Positions 1 to 12,747 are shown, numbered from the stretch's first letter. The stretch is 64,000 nt of DNA from Begonia masoniana (GCA_022432975.1 CM039503.1:49827259-49891258), one strand, 5' to 3'. Made by a program: numbers and translations. The notes: a model not told the origin generated them from the sequence alone.

Positions 1-35
1 TGGAATAATAAAATCCCATAAAATCGGGTGTTACA
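1..35. mobile_element. 3' end of an LTR from an element outside the window
   Basis: The first 35 bases have no match in the other copy of the copia A LTR, which is homologous from 36 onward (compare 25953 onward). The segment ends in GTGTTACA, a typical plant LTR end, much like the TTACA end of the gypsy LTRs at 7243 and 16068. The following ACATC may be the target duplication. The inference is that another LTR element sits in the 5' LTR of copia A and continues to the left. Confidence 0.4.
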
Positions 36-1056
36 ACATCGAACAGATTCAGAAGTCTACCAATGAACATCGAATGATGATAGAACCAGTTGATTATCGA
101 CCGAAGTCATCCGTGGAAATCAAGTCGACCAGAGTATGACAACTACCGAAATCAACAACGTCCAAAACCAAGTCGACCAGATTTTGAAGTCATGCGGCAG
201 ATATGTCTACCGAAAGCAATGTCGACCAAAACCAAGTATGACTCTGTAACAAAGTCAAGTCGACCAGATTAACATCATCTGAATTTAGAAGTCGTCCAAT
301 ATGAGAATACTTCACAAGATCAACGTCGACTGAACAAAGACTTTGATAACATCTTTCATATCAAGAAGTCTTCTGTCGCGAGTGATATCAACTCCAGACC
401 ACAACAGCTATATTTCTTCCTACAGACTCTTCACAACGGTCATATTTTTGTACGGAAACAAGGAGTCCTCCGAAAGTGAAGCAGATTACAGACAAGAGTA
501 TATATAAAAGAACAGTAGCTCGAGAGAGGAACTTTTACCAATCTTTTGAACAGTCACTCAGAACTCCTACGAGCTCACGCGATAATCTTTGTTTACACCT
601 CTCTACATCATAACTTGAGATTTAGCATTTGAGAGAGTGTAACTTTGTACTCAAAACTTTTCCATGTTGTAAAACCTGAAGGCAGTGGATTGACGCCCAT
701 GAAGTTCAATCCAAAGTTGTAAGGCTGCAGATCGACGCCCATGAAGTTCGATCCAAAGTTGTAAGGCTGCAGATCGACGCCCATGAAGTTCGATCAAGTC
801 ATCTCGTTTGAGGAGAAGATAAGGATCTTCAAAGGGGAAAACTTTGAAGCGTGGACGTAAGCAAGTTTGGCCTAAAAAATTATCGGTGTCAAATCTCTTT
901 CTCTCACTCTTACTTTAACTGTTCAGTATTGTGTGATGTTTTTAGTATAATATCACCAAAAGGTGAGAAGAAAAGATAAATCATTTGCATTTTTAAAAAC
1001 GACTAATTTTAGAAGTTTCTAATTCAACCCCCCTCTTAGACAATCACGATCCTACA
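36..1056 (+). repeat. 5' LTR of copia A (truncated)
   Basis: Homologous to the split 3' LTR (25689-26161 plus 39732-40512). It ends in GATCCTACA at 1056, directly before the primer binding site. The first part carries many spaced GTCGACC/CGACCGA motifs. At about 690-800 a block containing GACGCCCATGAAGTTC occurs three times in near-tandem form; the 3' LTR has two copies. The first roughly 265 bases of the LTR are absent because of the insertion ending at 35. Confidence 0.85.
499..510 (+). promoter_or_regulatory. TATA box of the copia A LTR promoter
   Basis: TATATATAAAAG lies inside the LTR, followed by AACAGTAGCTCGAGAG. The same box is kept in the 3' LTR at 39987-39998. This would be the core promoter at the U3/R junction of the element. 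Confidence 0.6.
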
Positions 1057-1058
1057 AT

Positions 1059-1070
1059 TGATATCAGAGT
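1059..1070 (+). other. Primer binding site of copia A (initiator tRNA-Met)
   Basis: TGATATCAGAGT lies two bases after the LTR end. It differs slightly from TGGTATCAGAGC, the plant initiator-Met site used by most copia and chromovirus elements. Copia B keeps the standard form at 37227-37238 (minus strand). Confidence 0.75.
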
Positions 1071-1124
1071 CTAGGTTAAATATTGTCATATTTGTGAATT
1101 AAAAAATATTGTGATACACTTATA

Positions 1125-2679
1125 ATGACATTCAACACCAACACTTCACACGTAGAGGGACAATCTACTTCTAGGCCACCTCTTTTTTATGGTAATGATT
1201 ATGTATATTGGAAAGCTAGGATGAGAATTTTTATTCAAGCTATGAATTATGATTTATGGAATGTTATTGAAAATGGTCCATTCATAGCAGTCAAAATTGA
1301 GAATGATGTTAGTATTCCCAAAACATCAAATGAACTAAGTGATTTAGATAAGAGGAATTTGAGTTTAAATGCTAAGGCAATTAACACCCTATACTGTGCA
1401 CTGAACAGAGACGAGTTTAACAGAGTTCAAGGGTGTGATAGTGCACAAGAAATATAGCACTTACTAGAGATTACAGATGAGGGAACTAACCAAGTTAGAG
1501 AGAGTAAATTGAGTATGCTTGTACATGAATATGAACTATTTTCAATGGAGAAGGATGAGACTATTTCCTCCATGTTTACTCGATTTACTAACATCACTAA
1601 TGGCTTAAAAGTTCTTGGTAAGACTTATTCAGGTGAAGAACTTATGAGAAAAATCCTTAGGTGCCTACCAAGAGCCTGGCAACCGAAACTAATAGCTATA
1701 CAAGAAGCTAGGGATCTCAAAGTTCTTAAACTTGAAGAACTCATTGGTTATCTAATGACTCATGAGATAACCATGAAAGCCAATGAGAAAGAAGATCTCA
1801 AAGACAAAGAGATCAACAAAAAGAAAGATATTGCGCTCAAAGCCTATTCAAGCAAACAAGAGGAGTCCGGGGAAGAAGATGATGAGGAGGATATAGCTCT
1901 CATCACGAGGAGGTTCAACAAATTCCTCCAACAAAAAAGGATACATGGGAAGAAATTCTCAAAGGGAGAAAAACCTCAAAATGAGAAAAAAAATCACATG
2001 TTTTGAGTGTGGGAAGCCTGGTCACATCAAGGCCGAGTGTTCACAAGCAAAGAAGAATCCCAAGAAATTTAAGAAGAGAGCCATGAAGGCCACTTGGAAT
2101 GACAGTGAGAGCGACACTTCTTCAGAAGATAAGGAAGTCGCCAACCTTTGCTTCATGGCACATGAAAAGGAGGTTAATCTTTCCTCTAGTAATAGTGAAA
2201 CTGATGATGGTGAGTTAATTGATGCATTTAATGATTTAGTAAAGCAATTTGGCATGCTAAAGACTAAATACAACCTGTTGAAAAAAGAAAATACAAGTTT
2301 AATTAAAAAACATGCTAAGGAGACTAACTTGTATGAAACAGAAATTAGTGAACTTAAGAGTAGAAATGAGAAGTTGAATGACATTGTTCTTAAGTTTACT
2401 AATGGAAGCAAGAATCTGAATATGTTGTTAGGACACCAAAGAGTGACATTTGACAAATCGGGATTAGGTTATGAACAATCTAATAAAAAGAAAGTCTATA
2501 AAAATTTCTTTGTTAGATCGTCTACTTGTCATGCTTATAATGAAGCAGGACATAAATCCTATGAATATCCACTAAAATTAGAAAAGATTAAATCTGGCAG
2601 GGGATTACAATGGGTTCCTAAGGAAACCAAACCTAACACTAGGACCCAAAAGATTTGGGTACCTAAGAAGACCACTTGA
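1125..2679 (+). pseudogene. copia A gag (broken)
   Basis: Capsid/nucleocapsid polyprotein of the copia element. The start MTFNTNTSHVEGQ matches the start of copia B gag. A UBN2-type gag region with WKARMRIF and KILRCLPRAWQP is visible. A TAG stop at 1455-1457 replaces a Trp present in copia B. A frameshift lies in the A-rich run near 1985-1995. After it, the nucleocapsid has one intact CCHC knuckle (CFECGKPGHIKAEC) followed by a Lys/Glu-rich coiled stretch. A second knuckle near 2528-2570 has lost its cysteines, although copia B keeps all of them. The stop at 2677-2679 is at the same place as in copia B, and pol follows in the -1 frame. Confidence 0.85.
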
Positions 2680-2690
2680 TTACTGTTTTG

Positions 2691-4788
2691 TAGGTTGATT
2701 GTTCTTCCGGAAAAAATCAATGGTACCTCGATAGTAGATGCTCGAGGCATATGACGGGAGACTCAACCAAATTTGCTTTTGTCAATAAGAAGAAAGGGAA
2801 CGTTACTTTTGGTGGAAATCAAAAGGGTAAGATTGTTGGCATCGGCAATATATGTAATCTTATCAACCATCTTATTGAGAATGTACTACTGGTTGATGGT
2901 TTGAAACAGAACTTATTAAATATTAGTCAACTGTGTGATAAGGGTTACAAAGTCACATTTAAATCAAATGCATGTGCGATTAAAGATGTTTCAAATAGCA
3001 AGATTCTGTTTAAAGGTTATAGGAAAGAGAATGTTTATATTATTGATTTAGATAATATTGAGTGCAATGATGAAAAGTGTTTTGCGGTAAATTCTTCTAA
3101 TGATAGTTGGACTTGGCATAGAAGATTAGGACACGCAGATATGGATACCTTAGCTAAGATTACTAAGAATAATCTAGTTAGAGGAATTTCAAAAATATCC
3201 TTTGAGAAGAATAAAGTTTATGAAGCTTGCCAAATGGGCAAGCAAGTCAAGAGTTCCTTTGCATCAAAGAATGCAATTTCTACATCCAAGCCCCTTTAAC
3301 TACTTCATATGGATCTTTTTGGTCCTTCTAATGTGGCTAGTCTAGGAGGAAAATTCTATACCTTTGTTATAGTAGATGACTTCTCTAGGTTCACATGGGT
3401 GTTCTTTCTAAAGTCAAAGGATGAAACATTTGGCACCTTCTCTAGTTTTAGAAAGAGAGTTCAAAATGAAAAGGAGCTCACCATTATTGCTATTCGTAGT
3501 GATCCTGGTGGAGAATTTGTGAATGAAAAATTTGAACTCTTGTGTCTCAAACATGGAATTGAGCACAATTTCTCATCCCATAGAACCCCTCAACAGAATG
3601 GTGTTGTTGAGAGGAAGAATAGGTCTCTTCAAGAACTTGCTCGAACCATGCTTAATGAAAACTCTCTTCCAAAGTATTTTTGGGCAGAAGCTGTTTCCAC
3701 AGCTTGCTATATGTTAAACCGGGTCTTCATAAGACTTATTCTAAAGAAAACTCCCTATGAGCTTTGGAATGGAAAAATTCCTTCTGTCAAGTACTTTAGA
3801 GCCTTTGGTTGTAAATGTTTCATTCTCAACACCAAGGATAACTTGGCAAAATTCGATTCTAAATCTGACCTTAGAATTTTTCTTGGCTATTCTCTATCCA
3901 GTAAGGCATATATGGTGTTCAACAAATAAACTCTAATTGTCGAAGAATCTGTTAATGTCAATTTTGATGAGAATATCCAAGCTGCAGTCAATGTAGAAGA
4001 AGATGTAAATTTGGAAAAGCATATGGATTCTCTATACTTAGAAAAGCCAGCTGAAATCATTCAAGGAGAAAATCCCCTAGATCCTTCTACAAAATCTCTA
4101 AAAATTGTCCATGTCAAGGATGAAAATGATGCTCTTCCCAGATATTGGAAATTTGTCAAAAATCATCATTTAGATGAAGTTCTAGGTGATCCTTCCTTAG
4201 GAGTCAAAACTATAGCCTTCCTTAGAAATTTTTGTGCTAATGTTGCTTTCATATCTCAAATAGAACCTAAGAAATTTGAAGAAGCCAAATTAGATGAAAA
4301 TTGGATAGTTTCTATGCAAGAAGAATTGAATCAATTCGAAAGGAACAATGTATGAGAACTTGTTCCAAGGCCTGAAGATCATCCAATTATAGGAACCAAA
4401 TGGATTTTTAAGAATAAGTTGGATGAAAGTGGGATAGTTGTTAGAAACAAGGCTAGATTAGTTGCAAATAGGTACAGCCAAGAAGAAGGGATAGATTTTG
4501 AGGAAACCTATGTTTCAGTAGCTCGCTTAGAGTTAATTAGGATGCTCTTAGCCTATGCTTGCTACAAAAACTTCACACTCTTCCAAATGGACATGAAGAG
4601 TGCATTTTTAAATGGTTATATCTTGGAAGAAATTTATGTAGAGCAACCCTTAGGATTTGAAGTCTATGACAAACCTGACCATGTATATAAGCTCAAGAAG
4701 GCTTTATATGGACTTAAGCAAACTCCTAAATCTTGATATAATAGGTTGAAGAATTTTCTTGAGGAAATGAAGTTCAAAAGGGTAAAAC
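2691..4788 (+). pseudogene. copia A pol, first part: protease, integrase, start of RT
   Basis: The frame is -1 relative to the end of gag. The protease is next to [14 protein letters not shown], where the catalytic DSG has become DSR. Then come the GAG-pre-integrase His motif (HRRLGHADMDTL) and an integrase core with MDLFGP, IRSDPGGEF (normally SDHGGEF) and NGVVERKN. The RT start has GTKWIFKNKLDE and [12 protein letters not shown]. Stops lie at 3297, 3927, 4353 and 4734; three of the four match single C-to-T or G-to-A changes from Gln or Trp codons in copia B. At 4788 the frame is cut by the gypsy element and resumes at 16069. It is not functional. Confidence 0.9.
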
Positions 4789-4999
4789 TGTCAAGTCCCC
4801 AGCAGGTCGCGGCATATTCTTAACCTCATAACCTGACTTATTCACTTACGAACAGAGGGCTTCTAGAAATCCATGTATATATATTCATTTATATTATTAT
4901 ATTTATTTATCTATTTTTTAATAAGAGAATAAATTTCCTAAAACAATGAAGACAGGTGGAGAATTAATTTCCTCTCGGGTTGCAATTTATTTGTCCACT

Positions 5000-5430
5000 A
5001 AATCGAACGACGTTGTCGTCCACAAACTTTATTGTCCACAGAGTCTGACGACGCTGTCGTCCACAGACGTTATCGTCCACAGAGTCAGACGATGCTATCG
5101 TCCACAGACGTTATCGTCCACAAAGTCAGACGACGTTGTCGTCCACAGACACATCGTCCAGACTATATCGTCCATACTACATCGTTCAACACATCATTCG
5201 AACTTCATCGTCCAAACTCCATCGTCCAACTACATCGTCCAAACTATATTGTCCAGACTCCATTGTCTAAACTACTCCGTCCAGACTACATCGTCCAAAC
5301 TACATCGTCCAGACTACATCGTCTAAACACATCGCCCAGACACATCATCCAGACTTCATCATCCAGACTACATCGTCCAAACACGTTGTCCAAACTCCAT
5401 CGTCCAACTACATCATCCATTTTAACTTCG
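5000..5430. repeat. Degenerate ~13-bp CATCGTCCA tandem block in LTR
   Basis: Dozens of imperfect copies of CATCGTCCAGACTA and CATCGTCCAAACT follow one another. The 5' part has longer units built on GACGACGTTGTCGTCCACA. Copies differ by one to three bases and vary in length, as in an old minisatellite. The same block is in the other LTR (about 13880-14265) with different copy order. Confidence 0.85.
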
Positions 5431-6065
5431 ACCGATCAACTTCAGCCAATTAATGAAAACACTTGACAGCTACGCTCAACTTCGACTTTTTGTTTTTCGT
5501 CAAGCCACCAGACATTTATATGCCGATCGATCGCCACTCTGACCGATCGATCGACTAACTCCCTGTTTCCACAAACTCAAATTCCACCTCCAGATTCATC
5601 ATGCACATAAACATCATAAACCTCAACTTGAATACGTAGCAGAAGACTTAAAAACAAACAGTTGAAAACCTTTAATATTGAAATCCTCTGAAATCATATT
5701 AGTACTCAACTATCACTGTACTTACCGTTCATAGAAATCTTTATCTTACTTTCACTTCAATATCATAGACATAATAAAACATACTAAGAGCATCATCCCA
5801 CGGGTCAAATTTGTCACAAAGCCACAAATCATCGCTATGAGCACCCTCCAACAACCCGACTTAAACATTGTCATTTGGTTCGCAATCCTCACCTTCCAAT
5901 TTGTCACCTGTATCATAAGGTTTAAACTATAAGTCTAATGCTTAGTAAGGAGTGCAACTTATACATAAATACTCGTGAATGCATACTTCATAAGAATCAT
6001 GTTCTTGAACATATTTCATACATAAAATCATGTTCATATTCATGTTCTTGTTCCACACATATCAA

Positions 6066-6066
<1 letters not shown>

Positions 6067-6097
<31 letters not shown>

Positions 6098-6104
6098 ATG
6101 TTCT
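6067..6104. repeat. GTTCGT hexanucleotide microsatellite in LTR
   Basis: About six GTTCGT/GTTCAT units in a row, next to further TTCATGTTCTTG words. The matching run in the other LTR (14910-14952) is one or two units longer. Confidence 0.85.
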
Positions 6105-7289
6105 TGATCATTCACTTAACATGGATTAAGAAGAAAATCGTGCTGGCGAGTAGGCAGAGTGCGTGTACATGGTCCTCTCAGACACGTAGTCATGGTCCAT
6201 TGCATGGACAGTGATTCATGGTCTCTCGAGATGGAGAGTTTTGTTGACATGGCCATACCACCCCAACCCTCGTTTAATCATTTTCGTAACTTTCATTCTC
6301 ATGTTCTTCTTATTACATTTCCTTCACATAAATCATGCATGCAAAACATTTCATATGTCGATGGAGAAAACATGATGCATGTACATGAATGCACAAAGGA
6401 ACATCAAACTATAGAAAATGAACCATCCATCATGTGTCATACCATAACGCTACTTTACTCATCATAACATCACTTTCAACAGGTCATAAACATCAAACAA
6501 ACATCCATACTACTTCTTAGTATCCTTGAGATGTAGGGCTCTAATGACCGTAAACCTAACACCCACTTACCTGGGTTCCTTAGCAAGCCGTGCCTTCACG
6601 TGACTCGTTCCCACCTAGTCATGTCACATTTCATTGTTAAAAATAATCCTAGACAACCGAGTTCAAAACTAGCAAATCTCTAACTAAGAAAATCTCCTAG
6701 GAGTTAGGCTTATCCTATTCGGGCATTTTATCGAACACCTTGTATGCATATTTCTACTTCCAATATCATTAATGGTATTTAAGCTCTTCAGCCACTCCGA
6801 TTTAAACAACATTCATATCAACGTTAAGTTTTCAACCTAAGAATCAACAACATCCGAAATCTCAAGTCCTAACTAGAGTAATCTCCTAGATCAAAACTAA
6901 ACAAATACATTATCTAAGTCTTACCTAGAGCTCGACTCTTGAAGAAACGAAGGAAGAATCAACGTTGGTGGAGGGTGAATCGTCGCGAGAGAATTTCTTG
7001 AAGGAGGGGTCAGCTGAATATGGGAGTTCTCGTGGAGGGAGAGGGTTTTTGTGAGGTTTTAGATTTCCTTTTTCTATTTATATCAATTAAAATTGACTTT
7101 ATTTACAATCTTGCCACTAAACCTAATTTTCTAGCAAAACAAGTAATACCCGTCGTTTTAGATCCTCGTAATTTTCTTATTCCACAAACTACCCCAAAAG
7201 TAATCTGAGGAATGAATACCTGACTGAAGTGCTGTTTGTTACATCCTACTCTCCTTAAACAAAATTTTTGTCCTCAAAAATTGCTTAAA

Positions 7290-8462
7290 TGAAAAGCTCC
7301 GGATACTTATCCATCATATCTTATCGTCGCTCCTATGTGGCTTTCTCGATGTTGTGGTTCCTCCATAACACCTTGACCAATGGAACCTCTTTGTTCCGTA
7401 ACATCTTTACTGACAAATCGAGAATTCGCACCGGCTTCTCTTCGTACGTTAAAGTTGGTTGAATCTCGATGTTCACTAGCTCCAATACATGTGTCGAATC
7501 ACGTATGCATTTCCTCAACATTGATACGTGGAAGACATTGTGGATTCCGTCAATAGATGAAGGCAGTTGCAACCTATATGCCGTATTTCCAATTCTCGCC
7601 AAAATAGGAAATGGCCAACAAACCGTGGATTGAGCTTCCCTCTCTTTTCGAACCGCATGACTCCTCTGAATGGAGAGATCTTGAGGAAAACTTCATCTCC
7701 AATGGCGAACTTCAAACCTCTTCTCCTTCGGTCTGCGTAACTCTTCTGCCGACTTTGAGCAGTCTCCATCCGCTGCATAATAACAGCAATCTTTTCAGAC
7801 ATTTACTGTAATATCTCAGGACCTATAAGCTTTGCTTCATCAACCTCATCTCAATACAAAGGCGATCTAAATTTTCTGTCATAAAGCGCTTCATACAGTG
7901 CCATACCAATAGTAGATTAGTAGCTATTGTTATAAGAAAATTCAACTAATGGCAGGTATCGGTCCCATGATGCCTGAAATTTTAACACGCATGCCCTCAA
8001 CATGTCCTCGAGTATCTGAATTGTCCGTTCTGATTGCCCATCAGTCTGAGGGTGAAATGCACTGCTAAAGGTTAACTTCGTACCCATCGAGCCTTGTAGA
8101 CTTTTCTAAAACCTTAAGGTGAACCTAGGATCCTGATCATAGACAATCGACACAGGAATCCCATGCAATCTAATGATCTCCTGTACATACAAGTTAGCAA
8201 ACTGGTCCATTGAATAGGTCATCTTTACTGGTAGAAAGTGAGCTGATTTCGTCATTTTGTCAATTATACCCCAAATGCTATCATGGCCTTTGGTCGTCTT
8301 CGGTAAACCCACCACAAAGTCCATGGTGATATTTTTCCACTTCCATTCGGGGATCGGTAAAGGTTGAAGGGTACCTCCCGGCCGTTGGTGTTCTGCCTTA
8401 ACTTGTTGGCACACCACACATGATTTTACGTACTTAGCAACATCCCTCTTCAGGTTTGGCCA
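7290..8462 (-). pseudogene. Tekay-like element: integrase and chromodomain (broken)
   Basis: The end of gag-pol, reading from high to low coordinates. The integrase zinc-binding part ends with SCVVCQQVKAEHQRP, and the core shows ITMDFVVGLPK, a second-aspartate region VYDQDPRF, and HPQTDGQSERTIQ. A stop at 8106-8108 replaces an expected Trp. A frameshift near 7600 separates the linker (KSYADRRRRGLKF, GDEVFLKISPF) from the chromodomain region with NEIQ-type strand VRILDLSVKMLRNKEVPLVK and VLWRNHNIEKATWE. A chromodomain supports chromovirus assignment; such domains are thought to steer integration to heterochromatin. Confidence 0.85.
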
Positions 8463-10172
8463 TCAATAGTGCAACTTCGAGTCTCGGTACATCTTGGTAT
8501 TGCCTGGATGCACAGAGAAAGAAAACGAGTGTGCTTCGGCCAAAATCAACTTCCGTAACTCCTCATTATTAGGGACGTACCATCGATCTCTAAATTTTAA
8601 AATGCCATCCTCTGAATAGCTGAACTCGGAAGAAGCATCCGTTAATTTGCTCACAATGTTATCCTTCTCCCTTGAATTCTTTTGTTGAGCCTCTTTAATT
8701 CTATCCAAGATAGTCGGCCGAATGGTCAAATCCGAAAGCAAGGCCGATAGCTCTGGAACTATCTCCAAGTTGAAATTTTGAACTTCAACCTTCAAGGGTA
8801 TAGACATGGCTGACATTGTGGGCTGCATCATCGTTGACATCCTACTTAATGCGTCGGCTAAAGCATTGGCCTTACTTGGGTGGTACTTAATTTTGAAATC
8901 ATTGTCTTTAACAAATTCAAGCCAACGCCTTTGTCTTATGTTTAATTCCTTTTGAGTAAAGAGATATTTCAGATTTTTATGGTCCAAAAACACTTTGCAC
9001 TGCTAACCGTACAGGTAATGCCTCCAAATCTTCAATGCAAATACCACAACAGCCAGCTCCAAATCGTGAGTGGGGTAATTCTGTTCATAACTTTTTAGCT
9101 GTCTGGAAGCATACGCTACAACCTTGCCCTCCTGCATCAACACACGCCCCAATCTAATCTTAGATGCGTCACAATAAACACTAAATTTTCCTTCTTCCAT
9201 TGGGAGTGTCAATAAAGGTGCTGTTGTTAACTTCTGTTTCAACGTCTGGAAGCTCTTCTCACAAGCTTCTGACCACGAATACATGATGTCTTTCTTTATT
9301 AAACTAGTCAGATGTTTGGCTATCAACGAGAATCCCTTAATAAACTTCCTGTAATAGCCTGCCAACCCAAGGAAACTACAAACTTCACTGGCATTCCTCG
9401 GTTGTGGCCAATCTTTCACTGCTTGAATTTTAACTGGGTCAAAGGAAATGCCTTCAGCAGAAATGACATGGCCCAAAAAGGTGACTCTATCTAGCCAAAA
9501 TTTGCACTTAGAGAATTTGACATATAACTGTTGCTGTTTTAGAGTTGCCAGAACAATCTTCAAGTGCTCTGTGTGTTCATCCTTAGTCCGTGAATAAATC
9601 AGAATATCGTCTATAAATACAATCACGAACTTGTCCAAATAATCCCGAAACACTCGATTCATCAAGTCCATGAAGGCTGTGGGTGCGTTCGTCAATCCAA
9701 ACGACATCACAAGAAATTCATATTGTCCATATCGGGTTCTGAACGTGGTTTTTGGTACATCCTCGACTTTGACCTTTAGTTTGTAGTAGCCTAAGCGTAG
9801 GTCAATCTTCAAAAATACTTTCGCTCCATGGAGTTGATCAAACAGATCGTCAATTCGGGGTAATGGATATTTATTCTTGATTGTCAATTTGTTCAATTCT
9901 CTGTAATCTTTGCACATTCTAAGAGACCCGTCTTTCTTCTTAACGAATAGGACAGGTGCACCCCATGGTGAACAACTAGGGCGTACGAAACCCTTGTCTA
10001 CCAACTCCTGTAACCGAGTTTTTAGTTCCTTCAATTCACCCTGTGCCATACGATATGGATTCTTAGATACTGGTGTGGCTCCAGGATAAGTATCGATCAC
10101 AAACTCAATTTCTCTGTCCAGCGGCAATCCCGGAAGGTCGTCCAAGAATACCTCATGAAACTCTCGAATCAC
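8463..10172 (-). pseudogene. Tekay-like element: reverse transcriptase and RNase H (broken)
   Basis: The RT shows [17 protein letters not shown], the first catalytic Asp in [11 protein letters not shown], and the YxDD-type box as FIDDILIYS. The tether and RNase H follow ([31 protein letters not shown], then FLDHKNLKYLFTQ and ADALSRM). A TAG at 9003-9005 interrupts RNase H. A TGA at 8463-8465 replaces the first Trp of an expected YWWP motif. Upstream, at 10173-10456, the region joining to the protease (VILGMDWL) is degraded. Confidence 0.9.
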
Positions 10173-10456
10173 AGGAATACTTGGAGCTTTAGCTCTTCCT
10201 TAGCTCGTACGTCAATTACACTGGCTAGATAACTCACACATCCGCTTCTCAACAGCTGTTTAGCTACCAAGGAAGATATAATCGGCATCTTGCTTGCTTT
10301 TGGAATAGCTTGGAAGGAGTACCGATCTCCACTCAGGGTCGGAACTCCACTAAACCAGATCTACAACTTATCGTGGCATAATGTCTGAACAACCAATCCA
10401 TTCCCAAAATAACCTCATATCCTTTCATGTCAATTACGATCAGTTTTACATATAAC

Positions 10457-12248
10457 TGTTAGTGGATTTTACACTTTTTACACCGGTGCACGTATCTCAA
10501 CCAAGTAGTATATAAATTATCAATCCCACGAGGATATTGTTAACTATGTTAAAATGGCTATAAATTTTTTATAAAAATATTCAAATAATAAATGAAAATA
10601 TTAAAAATAAACTCTGAATTACGATGCAATAAAAGAAATCAGGTTAAACTAGGTAAAATCAAGAAAATGAAGTCTTGGCTAGGAGCGATTTCTTCGTTAA
10701 GTTAGTTTTGCTACTGATGCTCTGGTAATGCTCTGCAGCATTGTCTATGAACAGCAAAAATGAATTGATTCTAGAATTCTTTCGAATTGCCTAGGTAATT
10801 TCATATTAGAATTTCTCTCGAATTTAAAAGAATGTAACTAACATGAAATTTTTATAAACCCTATTCTTAATGCCAATCGAATCAATGCTAACTACGTTGT
10901 AACAAATTAATCAGATTAATTATTTGTGCATAATAGAATTTATATTTATCTTTCGATACAATATAAACATGGATCATCAACCTATCTATCGATATGATCT
11001 GAATTAAGCAAGGAATATCACAAATAATTGTTCAATAAACAATCGCATAAACAAAATCAAGATCGTAGCAAAAACCGTAACGAATACTCTCGTCCTAACC
11101 AAGAAATAAGTTTAGATACTAGACATGATTGAATAAAACTTCAAGGTAATAATAAAAATCATGAACAGTGAAAAGAAGAGGAAGAAGATCAGAAAATTCG
11201 TCGCCGGTGTTCTTCTCCAGATCCAGAGCTTGCCAGAATGCTTCTTTTGAAAAAACCTCTCTCTTTTTGTTCTGCGTGTGATCCACAATTCTCTCTCAAA
11301 TCCCTAGAATCATGCATTTTTATCTTCTCTCTCCAATCCCTGGAATCATGCATTTTTATATTGCCATTCCAGCTTATGCTACTATTCCAGTCGTCCACGC
11401 TTTCTATTCATATTTTTCTTTTCAGCCAAGTCCACGCTTCGCAGTCGTCCACGCTTTTTTGTCGTTTAGTGCTTTTTATTCGTCCACGCTTCTTTGTCGT
11501 TTAGTGCTTTTTATTCGTCCACGCTTCTTTGTCGTTTAGTGCTTTTTTTATCTTGTAGTGCCACTTCAGCATCGTCCACTTCTTCTATAGTCGTCCATTT
11601 GCTCTATTTGGCCCAGTAGTCCATTTTCTCTGTTTTCGTCCATTTTCTTTTATCGTCCACAGTTACTGACCATTTTCTTTATCGTCCACGGTTATTGTCC
11701 ATTTTCTTTATCGTCCACGGTTATTGTCCATTTTCTTTGTCGTCCATTTTCTGCTCAGTCGTCCACAGTTATTGTCCATTTTCTCTATCGTCCACAATTG
11801 TTGTCTATTTTCTCTGTCGTCCACAGTTGACCGTGCTTTTTCTCATTGACTGGCCTCCTTTCTCCATCATCTCATTTAATTTGTTTTGATTTGTTCACTT
11901 GATTTCCGCCAATTTTCCATCCATAAATCCGCAACCAATAATATCTATTTCTTTTTCTCCATATTTAGCGGAACAAATTTCTCATTTTTCTTGATTTGTT
12001 TTCTCTTTCTTCATAAGTCTTCTGCATTTGAATTGATTCTCCCACTATAAAAAAATTGCATTTAATTAAGAAAATATAAAATTCAAATTAATGAGAAAAT
12101 CTGCTTTTTCTGCATAAAATATATTAAATTAAATAAAAGCAACGAGACTGCAATATTATATAGCAATTGTAGTAAATTCCTACTAATTTATTCTTGCATT
12201 CACTCGATTCATATAGTTCTTTCAACTAATTAGTAATTACCGTATAAA
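10457..12248. mobile_element. 1.8-kb insert in the protease of the Tekay-like element, probably a solo LTR
   Basis: ATAAC flanks it on both sides (10452-10456 and 12249-12253). Taking out the insert plus one copy rejoins the protease reading frame without a stop, so these borders are well supported. The insert is AT-rich and shows no coding domain. It begins TGTTAGTGG but ends TATAAA rather than CA, so the ends are not classic LTR ends. A 5-bp duplication and the absence of genes fit a solo LTR or non-autonomous element. Part of it (about 11390-11830) is full of TCGTCCAC and TTGTCCATTTTCT words. Confidence 0.6.
11390..11835. repeat. Degenerate TCGTCCAC repeat block in the 1.8-kb insert
   Basis: Repeated TCGTCCACGCTT with TTTGTCGTTTAGTGC comes first, then TTATTGTCCATTTTCT alternating with TCGTCCAC. 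Spacing is roughly 25-35 bp. The core word CGTCCA is the same as in the LTR blocks of the surrounding gypsy element, but the flanking words differ. Confidence 0.75.
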
Positions 12249-12747
12249 ATAACTCTAATTTAAGAGTTATCAATAATTTCTTGTCTCTTACTGATACAAT
12301 GTCACCCTTTACTACCTGGTCTGAATGTAAGGACTCTCCCGACGGTAACATGACGCTATATGGCTTATCAGCTGGTAAGAACCATAGATTATGCTTGCAT
12401 ACAAACGTGGTTGCTACAAAAGAATGAGTAGCTCCCGTGTCTATAAGTGTGTATACGGGCTCACCGCAGATCAAAATTGTACCTATTATAACCGTATGCT
12501 GTACTGCATCCTCATCCTCCATCAGGGCAAAGACTCGGTGCGCCACTCTCGCTCGATTTACATCCGGCGGCATAGGATAATCTCTAACTACATGACCAAT
12601 TTTGTCACACCTGAAACATCGGCCCGTGTACAGCTTGCATTCGCCATAGTGGTTTCTCTGGCAAGTAGAACATAGAGGAGCTTGAGGAGCCCCTTGAGGT
12701 TGCTTCCCTTTTCCTTGGTCGTCATTTGGATTGAAGGGTCTCTTCAC
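12249..12747 (-). pseudogene. Tekay-like element: nucleocapsid and protease region
   Basis: It reads KRPFNPNDDQGKGKQPQG, then a zinc knuckle CFRCDKIGHVVRDY whose last Cys is now Tyr. The aspartic protease active site is intact as LIDTGATHSF. The frame is cut by the insert at 12248 and resumes below 10456. Between gag and this part (12748-12861) the frame has stops. Confidence 0.8.

Larger units (their letters stand above)
4789..7243 (-). repeat. LTR of the Tekay-like element (3' LTR in element orientation)
   Basis: 2455 bp, colinear with 13695-16068 with scattered substitutions and small indels. It holds a degenerate CGTCCA-rich block (about 5000-5430), a GTTCGT run (6067-6104) and GATCGATCG clusters near 5525-5560. 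Small open frames in it are shared with the other LTR and look non-coding. Confidence 0.9.

Noticed and set aside
90..272. 60-residue frame at the window start
   Set aside because: It lies inside the copia A LTR and reflects its CGACC repeats.
5938..6467. Small open frames in the Tekay-like LTR (His/Val/Arg repeats)
   Set aside because: They come from the GTTCGT repeat and recur in the other LTR; no conserved protein.
10451..12247. TATAA as target duplication of the 1.8-kb insert
   Set aside because: ATAAC, shifted by one base on the left, restores the protease frame; the TATAA choice leaves a stop.
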